From: Lingula anatina
Lineage: Eukaryota; Brachiopoda; Lingulata; Lingulida; Lingulidae
Assembly (NCBI RefSeq): GCF_001039355.2
Contig: NW_019773925.1
Location: 362,066-426,065, forward strand
Direction: 5' to 3'
Length of the DNA: 64,000 nt
The position numbers were made by a program, and so were the translations under genes. The notes beneath the pieces were generated by a model. It had not been told where the DNA came from and did not search any database. It saw nothing but the letters and a program-made list of their open reading frames with translations. Below, one piece after another: positions 1 through 11,872 of the stretch. Within the stretch, counting starts at the first letter, position 1. The number at the start of each line of letters is the position of its first letter.

Positions 1-280
1 TGACTTATTACATTATCAAAAACTTACATGTTTGAAATAACTAATAGAAGCTGCTTCAGCACAAGTTGTGTTTAAATAGTTACTCCAGTCAAAAGACTTT
101 ATGGCATCTGAAAAACAAAAGGGAGAATAGCAGCAACAATATTAATACAAATGGAAATAATTCATTTTACATGCTCCATACATCCCTTCACACAAATTGA
201 ATATACCACTTTAGCTACAATGGTCATCGCTATTATACACTCTCAGAAGGTAATGCAACTATCCCATTATTATTATTTTT

Positions 281-3200
281 TCAAAAACAAAGCTTTTGCT
301 TACTCTGTTTGTTGTAAGATGATGGAATGGTATTAATCTGAGGTTTAGGCTTGGGTGGTGTTTTCTTCTTGGAAGGAGTTTTCAGCTGAAAACATTACAG
401 AAATACTATTATCTTCATGGGTAATTATTTAAGAAATATCTGAGAATCACAAGGGGCTTCCAGTCTGAAGATAAATTACTAAAAGTAACATACAGCATTT
501 AATCTAGAAGCAAGTTTTTGCTGAAAAATTTAAAATAAGAAATATCTCAAAATTGCATTTTGCATTATCTAAATAACAGTGTAGCAAGGCAACTAAAAGT
601 ACTGGGGCCGGTTTCACAAAGCAGTAGTTAGTTAGCGATCGGTAGTTAGCCTCTCGCTAGTTAGAGTGCCGTTTCACGAAGCAGTCGCTAGTTCTCTCGC
701 TCGTTATTGTCTCGTTGTTACCATGGATATTTAACGACTGGTCAGACCAGTCGCTAACTCTAGAGTTTCATCGTACGCATGCGTAATGAGCGAAATAAAA
801 AGGTTGCTTAGTTACCGTTGTCTGTCGTTTGCCTTTGTATCCAATATGGCGGCTACCTTTCTTGCTAACCGTACCGCCAGACGGCAAGGTAGACTACGAC
901 GTTTTCATGAAAGGCAGAATCTATTAGAATATACACACGATGATGCAATTTACGAGAGGTTGCGCCTAGCTGTGACAAAAAGAGCGGCAAAAAGGTGGTG
1001 GAGATTCTTTACGACGACCTCAAAGCAGACGTTCTTATGCATTTCCAGCCACCAAAAATTGGAGAGTTAGTGCTTTCGTGACACTTTTACGCAAGAGTTC
1101 CACTTCCGGCAGACGGTTTCGAGACTACGGTGAGTAACGAGAGAACTAACGACCGAACTTTACGACTGAACTTAGCGATGAGTTAACGACTGCTTCGTGA
1201 AACACCCCTCGAAAATCGCTAAGTTTGCTCGTTAGCGAGGTAGTTCAGTAGTTAGTTGTTCTAACTAACTACTGCTTTGTGAAACCGGCCCCGGGTTACT
1301 AACATTTAAATGTAAAACAGTACCACCCTTCCTTCAGCAGATGTTTCCCTGGATAACAATTGTGGGAAAAAAACTGCTGAAGACGGGTAATATTTCAGAA
1401 AAAGGACTTTTGCCATGCTATAAAAAAACATGGTAGCATCATGGATTAATTCAAATAGATAAGTGAACTTACTGGACCCATCCTTCCTCCAGGCACATGT
1501 CCACCCCTGCGATTAGACTGCGGCCCCTCTCTCAGAGCCGTGGCAAAACTCCTAGAACAAGCCAAGCTGCAAAATCTTTTGGTCTTGGAGTAGAAAGCAT
1601 GTTTGATACCCACTGTGCCACAACGCTCACAGGTTGCTACAAGTTAGAAGTTTAAAATAGTATCTTGTATGTGTAAACATTTTTCTTAAATGAAGTAAAT
1701 AATAATAATAATAAATTGGTTGAAGATGTTTAAAATCATTTCCCATTTCAAATATGTGCATTCTTAGAGTTACTGTTCGGCATGAGATTAAAAACTGATA
1801 TCGAGCCAGTTCATGGCAACTGCAATAGATCTGAAATAGCTACTAGTACCAGCAATCAAACAAACTTCAAACTGATAATTCATAATTAAAAGTTCCCAAC
1901 ATGTGACAGACTTGAAGAATTGGGGTATGTTGACAACAAGGCAAAGGATCAAATAACTATTTTATACTTTTTCTAGTTGGTTTTCTAAATAACATATTTC
2001 TCATAAAATAGCATTTCCCAGTCATCCAGTTAGACAGGTGTCTTTATAACAATTCTGCTGAGTCAACATGTATACACAACTTAAGCTTAACTAAAAGTAA
2101 ATATCTACTTAAAACAACAACTTGTACCTAAAATAATAACTTAAGTCAACTTACCCATGCCCTCTCTGCCTGAAGGATAAATGTACAAGTTACGTCCACT
2201 ATTAATGAAGGACCCTCCATTCTCTTCACTGGTCACTTGCTGACCACTGCCAAAGTCTTCCTTGCTCTCAGTATCAGAGTATGTCATATTGCTCTCATTA
2301 TAGCTGTCACTGTACTCCTCATACATGTTGTAGTCCATTTCTTCATCCTCCTGAAATAAGAATTTTATGTTTTCATGTATTCAGGTGGAATATATTATCA
2401 TCTTTATCTGTGCAGGCATGGTCAACTTTAACTACTACCTTGTACCACATGGTCATCACCCAACCTGGGATTTTATTTATAAGCCTGACATGAAATTCTG
2501 TCTTTTTCATAGATGATTAGGGCCTGTAAAAATCTGGAAAATGCAAGTGCAGAATGTACACAGTTCTATATAAAGAGAAAGGTGGGGTGGGGGAGGTTTA
2601 TGGGGTATAACTACGACACCCAAATGTCTGGGCCTTTGAAAAATCAAGACTTGAACTCTCTGTAATTTTAAAATAAGCTTACCACCAGTCCTGTAGTATT
2701 GAAGGCCTCCTCACTTTTCACTGACAGTGATCCAAAGTTGGAGTCGTTATCAAAGTCTCCCAGCATGGTCTCGACCCCGTCCCCGCCAGACTTGATGTCA
2801 TGTCCTCCCCAGTCTGAAGCAGGCAATAACAAATTTCCACAACACTAAATACAGGGCTATATTCTTTAGTTGAACATAACCCAGCAAAATGTGAGTCAAA
2901 TGCTAAATAAAGCGGCTTTTATTAAGTATGAACTCTTTAGGTTTTATCAAAACTACACTTTGGTCAGAGTTTTTTTTTTCACTGGCTCTAGTCAATTTGA
3001 AATGAACAAAAATATTGATTCCTTTTTATCTTTTTTAAGTGCCATACATTCAGGGTACAAAATACTGGAGCACTACTCACCTGCATCAGACTGCTCCTAG
3101 AATAAGAAAAATAAAGTTGGATTAAAGCAGATCAGGTTTCTTTCCCTTTGCAAAAATGACAAAAATAAAGTACTAGTAGGTCCAGTATAAATGTCCCATG

Positions 3201-4006
3201 CCATCAACAACAATACTATCCAATATGTTGACATTTTACTCTAATACAAAAAAGTGAGCAACATATGTGCAAGTCTGTGCCAAACAACTTTCTGGTCATT
3301 TTGTAAAACTTCTCCAAGCTGGCAGTGGACACGGCCATATCTATTCTTGCTATTAACTAGTGTTCTGTAGAGAGTTAAAAACTAACATCTTCCACTAACA
3401 CCTTGGAAAATATGATTAATGATTTCAAATGACAAGCAAGTGCTTGTAACATTTAGAAGTAACACCAGGTGTGACACATCCGTCTCTAGCCATTGAACAA
3501 CGCACATAATGTATTTTCACTGAAATATCACATAAAAACAAAACTTATGTCATTTATTTTGCTGAATCCGATATTCAATTTGGTATGGTTAAAATAATGA
3601 CAAAAACTGAACAGAAACATGTCGATCAGTAATCATTTAACAACTGCTGACATTCTTCATCTGACGATGTTTATTAAATTTCAAGTTAGTATTCAATTTT
3701 CATACAACTTAGAATTCCCAGCTTGTGGAAAAGGGGGGAGGAGTTCTTCGAATTTAATGGCTGAGATCTAGACGCCGTTTATATTATAAAGATTTTATCT
3801 ACATTTAGAGAATGAGAAGGTCTACATTTTGGAGATATGAAATATCTAGAAATTAATAATAAAATCGGTGTATAAAATTTTGACAATTTAATGAAGACGC
3901 CGTCAGACTGTGGACGTGACGGACTCCAGACACCGGTAAAATGACTGCTTTTTAATTCCTTATCTCCAAAAAATGAAATTTAACCTGAAAGAATGCTACT
4001 CACCAT
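281..4006 (-). CDS. Unrecognised six-exon gene, 168-aa acidic/basic protein
   Basis: I built this model by hand: start codon 4004-4006, then exons 3081-3096, 2683-2813, 2155-2350, 1473-1528 and 281-385, read right to left. Every junction is GT..AG and the total is 507 nt, open from ATG to TGA. Exon 1 contributes only the ATG, and the next exon is a 16-nt microexon. The N-terminal ~110 residues are very acidic and Ser/Tyr/Asn-rich (EDEEMDYNMYEEYSDSYNES). The C-terminal ~55 are basic, with an RRGG motif and a KKKTPPKPKP stretch. I see no signal peptide, membrane segment or known catalytic motif, and I do not recognise the family. The gene is head-to-head with WBP4 across a ~360-bp shared promoter, which suggests housekeeping expression. 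The least certain junction is the acceptor at 1528/1529: a stronger-looking AG beside 1554 would break the frame. The 3' UTR lies left of 281. Confidence 0.6.
604..1292. mobile_element. DNA transposon fragment or large MITE with nested inverted repeats
   Basis: The element begins GGGGCCGGTTTCACAAAGCA and ends with the inverted counterpart of that sequence (to 1292). A second, inner pair of inverted motifs, GTTTCACGAAGCAGTCGCTA near 670 and its complement near 1190-1205, gives a double-arm structure. Inside, the plus-strand ORF at 786-1070 includes a segment (FHERQNLLEYTHDDAIYERL) resembling N-termini of PIF/Harbinger-type transposases. The frame then shifts and no catalytic domain follows, so it is a decayed or non-autonomous copy. 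No target-site duplication is clear beside the ends. The element lies in an intron of the minus-strand gene. The repeat structure is seen directly; the superfamily is inference. Confidence 0.75.
2155..2350 (-). CDS. Main acidic exon of the unrecognised minus-strand gene
   Basis: This 196-nt exon has acceptor cttatttcag and donor GTAAGT on the minus strand. It encodes the Glu/Asp/Ser/Tyr/Asn-rich centre of the protein and ends in phase 1. Its first codon continues in phase 0 from exon 2683-2813, which supports the chain. Confidence 0.65.
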
Positions 4007-4368
4007 CCCGCTCCAGTGGCTGCCACCACAAATCCTTTCAGAAAAACTAAAATTACGTAAAATAACGCCAAAATTTAACTAAACCACGAGCACCTGCTAC
4101 ACAATTTTATCAACAACAAAGCCCTGGACATACGCTTGTCAATCACTAGTGAAAGTGGAAGCATCAAGATCCATGATTGGGTACAACATAGCTCCGCCTA
4201 TACAAAAAATGAAAACAGACGCGTTTTGATAAGCCAATCAACACAAGTTTTGCAAAAGCTAAACTCTGACCTCAAATGGCCTCCCAGGATGCAATGCGAT
4301 TACCAAAGTGCGCATGCCCATACATTAAGATCAAAACTTCCGGGGAATAGCAGACCACGCATTTGAAG
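4007..4368. promoter_or_regulatory. Bidirectional promoter between the minus-strand gene and WBP4
   Basis: Only about 360 bp separate the two divergent start codons. The interval holds inverted CCAAT boxes (ATTGG near 4176, CCAAT near 4234), an NRF1-like GTGCGCATGCCC (4309-4320) and an ETS-type ACTTCCGGGG (4337-4346) close to WBP4 exon 1. It is richer in CpG than its surroundings and has no TATA box. This motif set is typical of divergent housekeeping promoters in animals. The transcription start sites are not known. Confidence 0.6.
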
Positions 4369-7300
4369 ATGTAAGGGAACTTTTCATAAAGATCACGTTT
4401 TATTCAGGCGGTGTCTCATTTAATTGTTACATAAACGTATTTAATGAAAACGTTATCTACAATTCATACCAAATAACAGCTGTATCTGCATCCCATGCTG
4501 AAGTTTATTTTATATTCAGCAATTATTTGAATTTGCATTGGTTGGTACAATTTACATGTATATTACGGTTATCGTTTGTGCATCGCTAGGTTTTCTGGGT
4601 TTCTGTACGTCCATGATAATCATGAAGTATATGGTGGTTCCTTGATTTGATCCCCAAGTTGAGGAAGACTTTCTGTGATCATCATCTTATAAATGCTTGT
4701 GAAAAAAAAACATATATAATTAAATTAAATAGTAGTTAATATAACACAAATCGTGATCTGTAGAGTTCTATTTTAATACATGGTAAATGTGTCTCAATTC
4801 TTATGCCATAATTTCAGGGCTGACTACTGGAAATCCAATCCCAGGAAGTTTTGTGAATACTGCAAATGTTGGATTGCTGATAATAAACCGGTAATAATCA
4901 GTTTTCTGTTTCATTAAAGTCAGACATGGATGGTAATGGGGTAATGGATTTCTGATTATGACATACAGGGTGAATTCTTCCCATCAAAGTAAAATACATT
5001 TTGTGACTGTAAGCCATTATATGACTTAAATTGGCCATGTTTGAAATATGAGCATCAAACTTGAAGAGGAATTCATAATGATGATGATTACTTTTGGTGA
5101 AAACAGTGCTTTGAAGGGGGTTAGGTTGAAATTGGGAAAAAGGAGTATTTTGGTGCAATTATTTGTTCTCATGTCTTTGAATATCACCAGCTTTAAAATA
5201 TTTTTTGCAATTTTTTGACAAAAAAGGTGAAACATAAATTGAATAGTTACTCTTTCAAACACATTGATAGGCATATACCAACTTTTCTTTTTATTTTCAC
5301 AGAGTATAGATTTCCATGAAAAAGGAAAGCGACACAAAGAGAATGTGGAGAAAAAGATTGATGAGGTAACATCAATATTCATAACAATGTGATATTTAGT
5401 TGCTGCTGTTAGACTGTTTATTAATTTATAAGTAGTTTTCAATAAAAGTTGTTTTCACAGCTTCTACGGAGAGCCTGGTCTTTGCTGACAATTCCATTAT
5501 TCTTATATGTTCCTAAATTATAGAGGAAATTAAATTATATGAGATGTATTCTTTTGATAAATATAATATTTTATATGCTTGAGACAGGTTGTATTGGCTA
5601 TGTGAGGGATGTAATTATATTGTGAATTTTCCTTTTAGTTGCGTAAGAAGGGGGTTGCGGATGCCAAAAAGAAACAGTTTGAAGAAGATGCATTCAAGGA
5701 AATGGAATTGGTTTGTATTAAAAGTATTTTTAATATGGTGGTAACTGATGAAATAGTATTTAAATATGTAATAATGTGATCATGGAAATAATGTATGTAT
5801 ATTTGCTAATGATAGAAACTGCGAACTAGTAGTTCAAATTTTTAGGTTTTGTATATTTGGCCAAGTGTTCTTACAATAATTTTTATTTTGATCATTCATA
5901 AGCTTTCAGTTTTGAACATAGTGCTGATAACTTAATTATGAAATTCATTTTAATTCCAGGCTGCTTTGGAGGCATTTAAAAAAGATCTGATAGATAATCC
6001 TGACTTAGCAAAGCAGTATGGAGTGAGAATTCCATTAAAAACAGGTATGAATATTATTTCAAAAATGGCTAGGGCAAAAGTGTCATTTGTTCATGTTAAA
6101 TAGAAATCCTGCCATATTCTGAACCGTAGGACCCATTCCCAGTGAAACTGTTGTACTACATCTGTAGATCGATCCAACTTTATGGGGACTCTCACTGAAT
6201 GCAATCATATTAAGAGATAACTATGCCACTTGGTGCTTGCAACGTACTTGTATAATCACCAGCTTATCTGTATTCTATTCAAAGCCAGGAGGAGGCATGT
6301 TTATCTGTTAATCCGATTGCATTCAGCAAGGGACCCTGCTGAGTTGGATCGATCTACATAGAGCAATAAGTTCAGTAGGAATGAGTTCATAAAGTACTAG
6401 TAACAGTTTTATAGAGTATAGTCTGTACCCGGTATCCTTAATGGTGAGGTATGTCCATGACCCAGAAGTTTTCTGCTACCTCCAGGTTATGAGTAAAGCA
6501 CACAGACGGCAGAGAGTTGGTAAATGTGTACCTATTTTATACTTTATTTAGAATCAGTGGCGACCTGCGCCCCTCCACCTAATCCAGAGACCTCAGGAGA
6601 TGCAGAAGAAGATGCCTCGGAGAGTACGGTCCCTGAAATCAAAGAGTGGTATGAAGCCAAGTCAGATGAGGGGTACACATATTATTGGAATATAGCAACT
6701 GGAGGTGAGATAAGTTCTTAATTGATATTTCTTGGGAAAGGGATGAGGTGTTAGCATTGAACAATTGTTAATAATGTTAAGCCAATCTTTAAAAAAATGT
6801 AAATAAATAAAAAAAATAAAATAAAAAAAAATTCTGGTTCAATTTTCAACAGTAGAAGAATCATAGAAATGTAGAATTAGATGTAGTCACAAATGATTAA
6901 ATATGTATTTAAGAAGTTCCATAGTTTTAATTTTATAATAAAGATTGCAAAAGGTGAGAGTGATGATATGGAGGCCAAAATTAAACCCTGATATCTGAAT
7001 GATTTCAGAATCAACCTGGGAGGCTCCAGAGAAGTACCTGTCATTGGAGGAGCAGGAGAGGCAGCAGAAAGGGGATGCGGCACCTGTGGAAGATGATCAA
7101 GTAAGAATAAAATAAGATTTATCTTTTTTATTATAAAAACTAAATTTATTGAAAAGAGGCAAGTATACCAGTTACTCTTTGACTGTACTTATAGGTACTT
7201 ATAGGTAACAGTTGTCCTTCAAAATTTTAAGAATGTTTGCTTTGTTTACTGAAAGATTAAATGGGAAATGGAGGGGGGGGGGGTGCTGGAAGGGAGAAAT

Positions 7301-7869
7301 TTGCAAACTAAAAATGCTAAGTGTTTATTTTCAGTCAGATGATACTAAATATGAAAATAGTGAAAGTAAGGAAGATCCAGTTATAGATCTAGCAGATATA
7401 CCCTTAGACAGCATTCCTATGCCATCAGAGAAAATAGTGCCAAAGATAGTGGAGGACAGAAATGCTAGGGCTGCATATGGAAGTTGGGAGTCGGCAGTGG
7501 TGGAAGAGTAAGTATCTGGTTAAGTATATGATTTACATGAGTAAAGCGCAAGTAGTTGTTACATATACTTTGCCAAAAAGTAGTGCATCTTACTTAAACT
7601 TGGTCCATCTGTTTGTAAAATTTCATTAAATGAATATGTTTTTTTTTTACCTTAGGGAGCAAATCGACTTACAATTACCACAACAGCCACAATATGAAGA
7701 GATTCCACTGCCTGATATAGCAGATGATGAACCCAAACTAAAGTTTAAAGAAAAGAAAGTGACTTCTTTGAAAACGGTCAGAGACACTGGAGAAACTGTT
7801 GCTTTTAAAAAGCGTAAGATTAGTGATAAAAAAGCTAATATGCGTCGACGTGGAGATGATGACAGTTGA
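4369..7869 (+). CDS. WBP4: WBP4 / FBP21, WW domain-binding protein 4
   Basis: Spliceosome-associated nuclear protein: in vertebrates FBP21 binds proline-rich splicing factors through WW domains in the pre-catalytic spliceosome. My exon model is 4369-4370, 4818-4890, 5303-5365, 5639-5710, 5960-6044, 6552-6704, 7009-7100, 7335-7507 and 7656-7869, giving 308 residues. All junctions are GT..AG and in frame. The N-terminus MADYWKS is followed by a U1-type/matrin zinc finger (C13, C16, H30, H36). A lysine/glutamate helix covers residues ~37-90. One WW domain lies at ~127-158 (W131, W153, with YTYYWN between). The C-terminus has the family block FKEKKVTSL...FKKRK and a terminal RRRGDDD. Human WBP4 is longer (~376 residues) with two WW domains; only one is visible here. 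The initiator ATG is split AT|G by intron 1. Confidence 0.93.
6131..6389. mobile_element. Palindromic MITE, copy 1, in a WBP4 intron
   Basis: Two arms of ~85 bp are imperfect inverted repeats. The left arm runs CATTCCCAGTGAAAC...GATCGATCCAAC...CACTGAATGCAATCA. The right arm, reverse-complemented, reads CATTCCTACTGAAC...GATCGATCCAAC...GCTGAATGCAATC. A ~75-bp unpaired loop lies between. A related copy at about 56874-57093 shows the same arms, so this is a dispersed family. There is no coding capacity. The superfamily is not assignable from these two copies. Confidence 0.7.
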
Positions 7870-8328
7870 TAAAATCACCTATTTATATATATATATATAA
7901 CAGATATAATTTTGTATATTGTAGAACTAAATTGAGCATATGGAATCCAACTTTGCAATTGAAAAGATAATTTTGGAAGAGCCTGTTGAAACTAAATAAT
8001 AGTCAAAAATGACAAAAACAACATACTGTTGACATAACTCAGGAATAGTGTAAACTGTTTTCTATGCTGTTGGTTACAAAGTAGCATATTAGAACTTTAT
8101 ATGATACCTTAAAAAATACTTAAAAGACTTTAATTTTTGAATTACTTCTTCAGTAATTGTAAGAGAAGTTATATTTCTGTCTGATAATTTTTTTAGAATG
8201 AGTAAAATGCAGTATTGGGGGAATTTTATAAAAGATAAAGGAAAAAAAACAGAAATACCTTGGCCGCTTGGGTATCCTTTTGTGTCCATCTGAGCCTCTA
8301 GGAAGGAAGAAAAGAAAAATGATCTGAT

Positions 8329-8400
8329 AGGTTCCACCGAGATTTGAACTCGGATCGCTGGATTCAGAGTCCAGAGTGCTAACCATTACACCATGGAACC
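8329..8400 (-). tRNA. tRNA-Gln (anticodon CTG)
   Basis: On the minus strand a 72-nt cloverleaf starts GGTTCCA and ends TGGAACC plus discriminator T, giving a perfect 7-bp acceptor stem. The D region is TGGTGTAATGGTTAGCA (A box). The anticodon arm is CTGGA-CTCTGAA-TCCAG, giving anticodon CUG for CAG codons. The T arm contains GTTCAAATC (B box). There is no intron. An oligo-T pol III terminator follows at about 8310-8319. It lies just 3' of WBP4, in the opposite orientation. Confidence 0.96.
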
Positions 8401-8579
8401 TCAACTGAGTGTTCGAGATCTCAATAACATTTATAAAACAACATACTATTATAAATCTCCATTTTATTTTTCATCATCATGTAAGCCATTATAATCTATT
8501 TTCACAGAACACGAATGCGTGAAATTTTAAACTTTTCCTTGGATTACACAAACATTCTTTTCTTTTGTAGACTTTCTAT

Positions 8580-9261
8580 CCGCCAAAGCCCGTTCATTAG
8601 CCACGTCAGTTGATATTACCTTTTATGGGCGCTATGCTCCGCCCCCCTTAGACCAACGACCAATAGCTGTCGTTGATTGGCATGTGTAAACAAATACCGG
8701 GGGAAGTCCCATGCTATAGCTCGAAATTCACGAGTAAGATTCTATTTTTATCACAACATAATTTCCAGCGTCTCGTGATGTGATAGTGTATCCGAAATCT
8801 TTTGGACTTTTAAACCATACTCCCTGCGTGGAAGGACAGTTTTTTCTAGAGAGAAGGGCAGCTCGCCTTTGTAAAACACGGTCGTTGAGAAGATCGCCTC
8901 ACATGCTATTTACAATAGTCAGGTGACTGTGACAAGTCGGGCAACTATGAGTCACAATTCCATTTTATTACTTTACTCGAGGATTTCCCCGGTGGAAAAG
9001 AACTTGCCGGATTGCAACATTGGTTTTTAATATGGTATGAGAGTGCTGCGGCCTTACAGCTTGTAGATTTTCAGAGACTTTCAGCGACTTCATCGTACAT
9101 TCCTAAACCGCTAACAGAAGGTCACGGACCCACCCACTCGATAGCGTCTTGAGTAATATCATATTTACAACTGGGTGACAAAGTTTGTCGTAGAGAAATT
9201 GCCAAACTTTTGGGTTACAGGGGACAAAGGACAACGTCATCGAATCAACCTATGAGTTCAG
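8580..9261 (+). promoter_or_regulatory. Candidate upstream promoter and 5' UTR exon of the ELF gene
   Basis: This CpG-richer block has a CCACGTCA (CRE-like) site near 8599, a GC-box-like CCGCCCCCC near 8640 and a CCAAT near 8669. It ends at a strong donor, TTCAG|GTGAGG (9261/9262). The first coding exon of the long ELF isoform (16976) starts at an acceptor with its ATG one base inside, so a non-coding upstream exon must exist, and this is the best nearby candidate. The joining is inference; the real exon could be elsewhere in 8.4-16.9 kb. Confidence 0.4.
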
Positions 9262-10861
9262 GTGAGGCTGCATGAGAATTTAGGTACTAGATCGAGAAGT
9301 TTTCTTTAACGATTCATGGGCTCAACCTCATGACCCCTCCCCCTTCATCATTCAGGTAATACTGGGACAGTCTATTCATACACAGACTTGTTTACCTATA
9401 CAATGAATAGAGCCACACTGTGAGAACGTGTTGCTGTCTCGGTATGTAGACTTGTAATACTTAAACTTTTCAATAAGCTGGGATCGAGGGCGGATCTGTA
9501 AAATTTTAAAAACATTTTGCCTGTGCTTCAACGTACACGCGAATAAAATTCAATCAGATAAAGAAATTACTCACTTAAAATGGGCCACACCACATCACTT
9601 AGGATGGTTTTTAAGGGAGTGTGTGGAATCCACCTGTGATTTGGAATTAAATAATTGTAATCTAGATAAAGTCTTTTTTTAGAATGAATTACATGCTTTT
9701 AAACATTTTTTCAAAATAATTTGATTAAAAACATGATTGCAATCACTCCAAGTTAACAATCATTTAAGCATGCTACATATTTGTATGTACAGTATATGGA
9801 GCTTAATTTGTAAATTGTTTTGCAATGGTAAACAATAATATATGCATACTTCTAAAATAGCTCACATGCACTTAATTTCTAATGCATTTGTGTACATATA
9901 TTAGAATAATTCTCTCTATATAATGTATCATTTCTGTCAGTTTTATAGGTTGAGCATCACTTTGACATAGGTGCAGTGAGGCCGAGAATGTCTCCTGTGT
10001 TTTATTAGCATATAACACGATGACAAAAATCTAGTTGGTCCCAGGTTTTTACATCCTGTTTCACCACAGTGCTGTCACATGACCTGCAGTTCCTTTTAAC
10101 AACCCCAAACTTGCTGCACAAAAAAAAAAGTCTTAAGTCAATATTGCTGTAGTGTTGAGCAGGGCAGGATGTGTGATAAAAAGGACAATGCGGAATGGAA
10201 TTCATGAGATCTAGGGCATCAAGCCTTCTCATAGAGCCTTGGGTTCATTCTGACTTGGTATGTAGTATATACATGCTGCACTTGTAAGAAGTGTACATGG
10301 AATATGGTCACAAGTATTTGGTTGTTGAGTCATATGGTGCTTTTACTTGGTAAACAGACTTGTAGATGAAATGTCATTTTTGTTAGCCCTTTTGGAGAGT
10401 CATGCTGACCTTATAGAAGGCACATATACTAAGTACAAAATGTATATATATGTTTCTGTCCACAGACCTCTCCCCCCCCCCTCACACACACATACACCAT
10501 CAACTGATATTGAACAATAGTTCAATCAATGTGCCAAGAATATTTGAAAGCAATTTTGACTGAAATTTAGCGTCACAGGGTTATTGATGTGAGTAGATAT
10601 ATAAAAAGCATTACTCAATGTTCATGTAAAAAAGTTGGATAAAAGTTTTATTACAGTTTGGAACTGAAGAGTGTTTTAAACATTATTTGCAAGGTCTGAG
10701 TACTTAAATTGAAACCCACTCTCAGTATACATGAAAAGTGGCAATAATTGAATATTATTGTTAGTATCAATAACAGAACATTGGTACATGTAACCCTGAG
10801 TTTATGAGGTTGATTATTGCAAGGGGCATTGATAGGAGTGCAGAAGATATATATGATATAT

Positions 10862-11165
10862 GAATCCTGTAACACTGTATGTGATACGGGGGGAGGGGGG
10901 GGTATGATTACATATCCTATATAATAATAAGTGAAGCAACCACTTGGAATGCTGATGATATGTGCCCGGTACACTGTGATATTCGGGGTGATGATAAAAT
11001 GTCCTATATAACATGTAAAGCAGTCAGCTAATAAAGTCAGCAACAATCTATAATGAAAAACTTCAGAGTACACTGCTGCAGTATTCGGGGTGAGGATAAC
11101 ATATCCTATATAACATGTGAAGCAGGCAGTTAATAAAGTCAGCAACAATACACAATGATAAAGTT
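10862..11165. repeat. Degenerate ~100-bp tandem repeat (minisatellite)
   Basis: Successive units share GTACACTG...TATTCGGGGTGA.GATAA.AT.TCCTATATAACATGT.AAGCAG.CAG.TAATAAAGTCAGCAACAAT. Two good copies (starting near 10971 and 11069) follow a partial, more diverged one. The open frame across it on the minus strand is a by-product of the repeat. Confidence 0.65.
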
Positions 11166-11760
11166 GAGAGATAACATTTATTGGGGGCAGAAGGGATCAG
11201 GTTTAACATTGAACACCTCCCTGATAACAGGAATACAATGGTCTTGCAGTTATATTACAGTTTCAAGCACTGAAATATTTGATAACAGACTGAGATATAT
11301 ATATGTGCCTGAGCTTGACCAATAAACTGCTGAATATTATGAAAACCGTTATGTTCACTCAGGTCAGTCTATATATATATATTAATTAATTAATTAAAAG
11401 GTTGCTATATATAAAGGCATTGTGGCAGAAACTGCCATGTTCGTAATGAAAGTTAAGGCAGTAACAAAACTATTAATTGATTGAGCTAACTCAACTTAAC
11501 GTAACATATTTTCATCCAGTGTTCTGGAATGCTTCTTTACCACAAGTTGAAACCTGTTGATCGAGTCTCCAAAACCACATGCATAAATACAGTCTGTATA
11601 TAGAAGTTGGCAGCATGCATATGGTGCCTCTGGCTTTGCCTGTACCCAGTAGTGTACTTTCATTTGTATATACACATATCCATGTGACCAGGTACATGTG
11701 AGTACAGACTCCAGTTGAACTAGCTGCCATCTATAAACTTTCGTTATCCCAGATACATTG

Positions 11761-11872
11761 CAGGCACCTAGCCTGATTAACTACACATACACAAATTAAG
11801 TCATATAAATATTTTTCAGGCACCTAGCCTGATTAATTACACATACACAAATTAAGTCATATAAATATTTCT
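11761..11872. repeat. Two-copy tandem duplication, 56-bp unit
   Basis: CAGGCACCTAGCCTGATTAA recurs 56 bp downstream with the rest of the unit nearly unchanged (one C/T difference is visible), pointing to a recent local duplication. Confidence 0.85.

Noticed and set aside
5026-5442. 138-residue minus-strand frame over WBP4 exon 3
   Set aside because: It is antisense to a well-supported exon and has low-complexity composition.
10651-11148. 165-residue open frame on the minus strand
   Set aside because: It follows the ~100-bp tandem repeat unit by unit; the low-complexity peptide is an effect of the repeat.
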